The position numbers were made by a program, and so were the translations under genes. A DNA stretch of 64,000 bases from Pseudonocardia sp. HH130629-09 (lineage in GTDB: Bacteria; Actinomycetota; Actinomycetes; Mycobacteriales; Pseudonocardiaceae). The notes beneath the pieces were generated by a model that saw nothing but the letters and a program-made list of their open reading frames with translations, made no database searches and was not told where the DNA came from. The stretch lies in the NCBI RefSeq assembly GCF_001294645.1, contig NZ_CP011868.1:5704001-5768000 (forward strand). The letters are read 5' to 3'. Position 1 is the stretch's first letter; each line of letters opens with the position of its first letter. Below, in pieces: positions 60,387 through 64,000 of the stretch.

Positions 60387-60725
60387 GTGGCGATCAACCT
60401 GGGCCCGCGGGATCGGATCAAGACGCTGCCGAAGGTCAACCGGCGGGCGCTGCGGAAGTACGGCGAGTTCTGGCGGGCATTGCAGCTCGTCGGGGACGCC
60501 CTCGCCGAAGCCGACAAGGTCGCGGCCAAGGCCACCGACACCAAGGGCAAGCGCTCTGGGAAGGGCGTGTCGGCCAAGAGCGGTGCGGGCGGGGAGCACT
60601 GGTCGACTGCGTCGCCGGAGGAGATCCGGGCTTCGGCCAAGACCGCGCATGCCTCGCTGCGGGTGATGGCGTCGGCGGCGAAGAAGTGGGAGGCCGAGTT
60701 GGTCTCCCGCGAATGGAGGAAGTGA
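60387..60725 (+). CDS. Small element protein, helical, unknown function
   Basis: 112 residues; GTG start 60387. Lys/Ala-rich central segment (DKVAAKATDTKGKRSGKG) between helical ends. Its stop overlaps the next start (TGATG at 60723-60727). Not recognised; part of the transfer-module operon. Confidence 0.65.
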   Translation: MAINLGPRDRIKTLPKVNRRALRKYGEFWRALQLVGDALAEADKVAAKATDTKGKRSGKGVSAKSGAGGEHWSTASPEEIRASAKTAHASLRVMASAAKKWEAELVSREWRK

Positions 60726-60913
60726 TGTCGAAGGCTGTGGACCGCACGGTTGAGGAGCTGGATGCCGCGATGCGCGAACTCAAACGGTCGCTGCATGGGA
60801 TTCCGTATCGGACGGGTGGGTTCAAGAACACCCACGACAACCTCGCCCGCGACGTCGCCCACCTGACCGTGCACCTCGATTCGGCGCGTGGGGCTTTGCG
60901 CGAACAGAAGTGA
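60725..60913 (+). CDS. Small element protein, unknown function
   Basis: 62 residues starting at ATG 60725 (GGAGGAAG just upstream and overlap with the previous stop). Helical, with VDRTVEELDAAMRELKRSLH and DNLARDVAHLTVHLDSARGA, suggesting a small coiled-coil. An earlier in-frame start at 60686 is less likely. Confidence 0.65.
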   Translation: MSKAVDRTVEELDAAMRELKRSLHGIPYRTGGFKNTHDNLARDVAHLTVHLDSARGALREQK

Positions 60914-61348
60914 CCCATCTCTGGGTGGTGGGGTCGCCCGCTGCACTGATTCTTGGCGGAAACACACAGCGGGCGCCCCTGCTACCCGACAACTCTCGTG
61001 AGGACTGGTAGCAGTGAACAAGCGTAGTAGCTCTGCAACTCGTATGAACGGCCCGGCCCGCACTCATGTGGGTCGTGCCTCGCGGCCGCCGGGGCGGGAG
61101 TTCCAGGCGCTGGCCTGGACGGCCCGTCATCCTGGGTTCGTCGCCGTACCCCTGATCGTCCTGGGGCTGGTGCTCGTCCTGGGGCCGGTTCTGGCGGCGA
61201 TCCTGCTCGGCGCTCTGGCGGGCTCCGTGGCGGTCTGGGGCCGTGCTCACCCGGCCACCTTCGACCGGTTCGCCGCACCCGCCCTACGGGCCACCTGGCG
61301 CCGTTGGACGGTCTACCGCGGACGTCGGTGGACGCAGTTGATGTCTGA

Positions 61349-62271
61349 GAGCGTGTTTGAGACGGGTCGGCGTGTCTGCGCTGGATGCGTCCGGGTGTGG
61401 TCCATCGTGGAGGAGTGGCTCGGCGTAGGCGGCGGTACCCCTCGGACACCAGCGATGAGCAGTGGGCGTTGATCGAGCCGCTGCTGCCAGCGGCGGGGGC
61501 GGGAGGCCGGCCGGAGAAGCACGCGCGCCGTGATGTGGTGGATGCGATCCTCTATGTCGTGCGCGCCGGGTGCGCGTGGCGTGCTCTACCAGTTGATTTC
61601 CCGCCGTGGCAGACGGTGTACTGGTACTTCAACCGGTGGGAGCAGCAGAGGGTCACCGAGCAGATCCTCCCGATCGTGCGCCGTCAGCTACGCGCTGATG
61701 AGGGCCGCGACCCCGAACCCAGCGCGGGGATCATCGACTCGCAGTCGGTGAGGAGCGCTGACACGGTCGGGCGGGACACCCGCGGCTACGACGCCGGGAA
61801 GAAGATCAACGGCCGGAAGCGGTTCATCGTGACCGACACCCTCGGCCTGCTGCTGACCACGATGGTGTGCTCGGCGTCGGTGCAGGACCGCGATGGCGCC
61901 AAGTCGACCCTGCTCGACCTCTACCTGCGCACGAGGGTGCGGTTCGTCTACGCCGACGCCGGGTTCGCCGGGCGCCTGCTGGACTGGGCGACCACGATCC
62001 TGCACACCAGCGTCGAGATCGTGCGCAAACCGCCTGAGCAGCGCGGATTCGCCGTCCTCCCGCGGCGGTGGGTGGTCGAGCGGACCCTGGCCTGGGTCAC
62101 CGCGCACCGCCGCCTGGCCCGGGACTACGAACGCCACCCCGCAGTGTCCGAGGCCATGATCCGCTGGGCGGCGATCAACACCATCACCCGCCGCATCGCC
62201 CGTGGCGAACCCGCCCGACGCCAGCAGAAGTACGTAGTCACACCCTCAACATGATCTTCTCAAACACTCTC
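61349..62271 (+). mobile_element. IS5-family element inside the FtsK/TraB gene
   Basis: A 923-bp element with inverted ends GAGCGTGTTTGAGA and GAGAGTGTTTGAGA (13 of 14 identical) and a TGA target duplication (61346-61348 and 62272-62274), fitting the TNA preference of this group. Confidence 0.92.
61385..62254 (+). CDS. IS5-family transposase
   Basis: This 289-residue protein has the DUF4096-type N-terminus (YPSDTSDEQWALIEPLLP, RRDVVDAILYVVRAGCAWR) and DDE core: IIDSQSVRSADT with GKKINGRKRFIVTDT, FVYADAGFAGRLLDW, and RRWVVERTLAWVTAHRRLARDYE. It appears complete, so the element should still be mobile. Confidence 0.93.
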   Translation: MRPGVVHRGGVARRRRRYPSDTSDEQWALIEPLLPAAGAGGRPEKHARRDVVDAILYVVRAGCAWRALPVDFPPWQTVYWYFNRWEQQRVTEQILPIVRRQLRADEGRDPEPSAGIIDSQSVRSADTVGRDTRGYDAGKKINGRKRFIVTDTLGLLLTTMVCSASVQDRDGAKSTLLDLYLRTRVRFVYADAGFAGRLLDWATTILHTSVEIVRKPPEQRGFAVLPRRWVVERTLAWVTAHRRLARDYERHPAVSEAMIRWAAINTITRRIARGEPARRQQKYVVTPST

Positions 62272-63369
62272 TGACACCGGGCTGACGAAGGAGCACCAAC
62301 ACACCGGCGATCTGCTCGTGCCCCGCGTGCTGCGGGTGCGGTCGTCGTCGCGATCGATCGACACCGTCTACGTGCGCATGGTCCGCGGCCAGGACGTCGC
62401 CTACTGGCAGGAACGCTCCTCCGTGCTGTGGGAAGCCCTGATCGCCCACCGGGTCGCCATCACCCGCCACCGCCCCGGCGTCGTCGCGATCGTCATCGAG
62501 TGGGAGCTGCCCTTCACCCGCACCATCCCCGCACCCGACATCCCCGAGCAGGTCGACGACGTGGACCTGGGCGCGGTGGAGATCGGGGACAACGAGCGCG
62601 GCGAGCCCTTCACCGCACCCGTCATCGGCGGACACCGCCTCGTGGCCGGCGCCTCCGGAGCAGGCAAGGGCTCCGTGCTCTGGTCGACGCTGCGTGGGGT
62701 CGGTCCGTGCATCTGCGACGGCATCGTGCGGGTCTGGATGGTCGACCTCAAGGGCGGGGTGGAGACCGAGCAGGGCGCCCCGCTGTTCCACCGCTACGCC
62801 ACCACCATGCCCCAAGCGCTGGAGCTGCTCACCGAGTTCCGCGACGCCATGCGCGACCGCCAAGACGACATGCGCGACCAGAACATCCGCGCCGCCACCC
62901 CCAGCATCGGGACGCCGGTGGAGCTGCTGGTGATCGATGAGATGGCGATGCTCACCGCCTACGGCGACCGCACCTCGGTCCGGGACGCCCTGCGGCTGCT
63001 CGCGGAGGTGATGACCCAGGGGCGGGCGTCGCTGTTCGCCGTCCACGGCTACCTGCAGGAGCCCTCCAAGGACGTCGTGGACGTGCGGGAGCTGTTCACC
63101 CAGCGGATCTGCCTCGGCGTCACCGCCGCCTCCCACGTCGACATGGTCCTCGGGGAAGGCGCCCGGGAGCGGGGGGCGCTGGCCGATGAGATTCCCGGCG
63201 ACGCCCGCCACGCCGGGATCGGGTTCGTGATCGACAAAGGGTCCCGGCTCCCGGTCCGCTTCCGGGCGGCATTCGTCTCCGACGACGACATCACCGAACT
63301 CGTGACCCGCTGCACCCCACCGCCGGACGCGGACGTGATCGACCTCGACACCGAGCGGGGCGCCGCCTG

Positions 63370-63585
63370 ATGGGCACCACCACCGCATGGGTGCTCCGCA
63401 CCTGGGCCAAGTTCACCCTGCTCTTCGCCCTCATCGTGGCCGGGACCTGGCTCTACCTCGGATCGGGGTCCGGCTGGTTCTGGATCGTCCTCGCCGGGGC
63501 CGTCGTCGCCGAGTGGTATGTGATGCGCCAGCTCGCCCGCGAGTGGTCCTGGGAAGCCCGCGCCACCTGGTGGTGGTCGGCATGA
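63370..63585 (+). CDS. Small membrane protein of transfer module
   Basis: 71 residues, with two hydrophobic helices (FTLLFALIVAGTWLYLG and WFWIVLAGAVVAEWYVM) and a Trp-rich end. Start directly at the FtsK/TraB stop; its own stop overlaps the next start (ATGA). It may assist the transfer protein at the membrane; not recognised. Confidence 0.7.
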   Translation: MGTTTAWVLRTWAKFTLLFALIVAGTWLYLGSGSGWFWIVLAGAVVAEWYVMRQLAREWSWEARATWWWSA

Positions 63586-64000
63586 CCGCCGAGACGAGCA
63601 CCGTGCAGGGCGCGCTGTTCGGGGACCCGGCCGTCATCGAGACCACCGACCACGGGCCCACCGCGACGCAGGACCCGCGGGAAGTCGCCCGGGTCGTCGG
63701 GCTGGCCCAGGACCCGGGGCTGTTCGTCGTCGAGCGCACCGGGCTCGTACTGCGCGCCGACCCGGCCCGTCCTGGCTGCGCCGACGCCCTGGCCCGGCAT
63801 GACGGGGACACCGTGGCCCAGCTCCTTGACACCGGGCACCTGCGGCTCGGCGGTACCCACCACGTCCACCACAACGGTGATGAGGGCCCGGCCCGCTCGG
63901 TGCTCGTGCCGAAGGCGACCCGGGACATGGTGTCGCGCTGGGACCACCTGCGGCCCATCCCGGAACCCACCCGGGCACCGGAACCGACCAAGGCCCCGCA
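63582..64000 (+). CDS. Element protein, partial (runs off the window)
   Basis: ATG 63582 overlaps the previous stop, and an open frame continues to the window end without a stop (at least 139 residues). It starts MTAETSTVQGALFGDPAVIE; the later part includes LAQDPGLFVVERTGLVLRADP and ends in a Pro/Glu/Thr-rich stretch. I do not recognise it; the position suggests a replication or transfer accessory gene. Confidence 0.6.
   Translation, partial: MTAETSTVQGALFGDPAVIETTDHGPTATQDPREVARVVGLAQDPGLFVVERTGLVLRADPARPGCADALARHDGDTVAQLLDTGHLRLGGTHHVHHNGDEGPARSVLVPKATRDMVSRWDHLRPIPEPTRAPEPTKAP

Larger units (their letters stand above)
61014..63370 (+). pseudogene. FtsK/SpoIIIE-like transfer protein (TraB type), split by an IS5-family element
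   Basis: The two halves are 61014-61348 and 62275-63370. Removing the IS and one TGA duplication restores one frame of 476 residues across the joint (QLMS-DTGLTKEHQH). The N-terminal part has two close hydrophobic segments (GFVAVPLIVLGLVLVLGPVL, LLGALAGSVAVW). The C-terminal part is the motor: Walker A GASGAGKGSVLW, VWMVDLKGGVE, Walker B VELLVIDEMAML, and the HGYLQEPS and LFTQRICLGV segments. TraB-type proteins move double-stranded DNA between mycelial cells in pSAM2-like elements. With the insertion, transfer by this copy is probably abolished. Confidence 0.9.

Noticed and set aside
1..64000. CRISPR arrays, tRNA or rRNA genes
   Set aside because: No regular short direct repeats with spacers and no cloverleaf or rRNA segments seen on either strand.

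Overview
The window is high-GC actinomycete DNA. Its enzyme families, GTG starts, pSAM2-like transfer module and IS content suggest Pseudonocardiales or a relative, but the sequence alone does not fix the genus. It holds a nonribosomal peptide (NRPS) gene cluster of about 43 kb (10645-54127), walled in and cut by insertion sequences, and the edge of an integrative/conjugative element (57283-64000).

Layout. 1-4060: the end of a small inverted-repeat element, a beheaded TetR gene, two TetR-type operators, a serine hydrolase, a Tat-exported PhoX-like phosphatase and the C-terminal stump of a carbohydrate esterase. 4340-10580: nested IS3, IS21, IS256 and IS1380 elements. 10645-17573 (minus strand): an altered SHMT-like PLP enzyme coupled to NRPS-1, which has two modules, the second with a ruined adenylation (A) domain. 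17747-18968: an intact IS30. 19393-35673: NRPS-2, a 5426-residue four-module synthetase (C-A-T-E, C-A-T, C-A-T-E, C-A-T-TE). 35757-38215: two P450s. 38532-41652: a DDAH-like enzyme and a stand-alone A protein. 41727-42956: IS110. 43178-46550 (minus strand): stand-alone carrier protein, SyrB2-type halogenase, type II thioesterase and antiporter in one coupled operon. 46813-47755: MbtH and a LmbU-type regulator. 48594-48760: a 167-bp MITE-like element. 48884-54127: a PaiB/KtzT-like protein, a thioesterase with a Cys nucleophile, and an AMP-ligase/ketoreductase/carrier protein. 54179-57100: a second IS mosaic. 57283-64000: Nudix, PP2C-like and HTH genes, small element genes, and an FtsK/TraB gene split by an IS5-type element.

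How the genes may work together (inference). Three of the four NRPS-2 A domains and the stand-alone A domain share the hand-read code pattern DVFxxxxYAK. The cluster also encodes a PaiB-fold protein of the family that includes the piperazate synthase KtzT. Together these suggest a piperazate-rich peptide. The stand-alone A protein, carrier protein, HxA halogenase and Cys-type acyltransferase look like a syringomycin/kutzneride-style line that loads, chlorinates and hands over an amino acid. NRPS-1 module 2, whose A domain has lost its catalytic motifs, is the natural recipient. An 18-bp palindrome lies once in each of the cluster's four divergent promoter regions, which suggests a single cluster-wide regulator.
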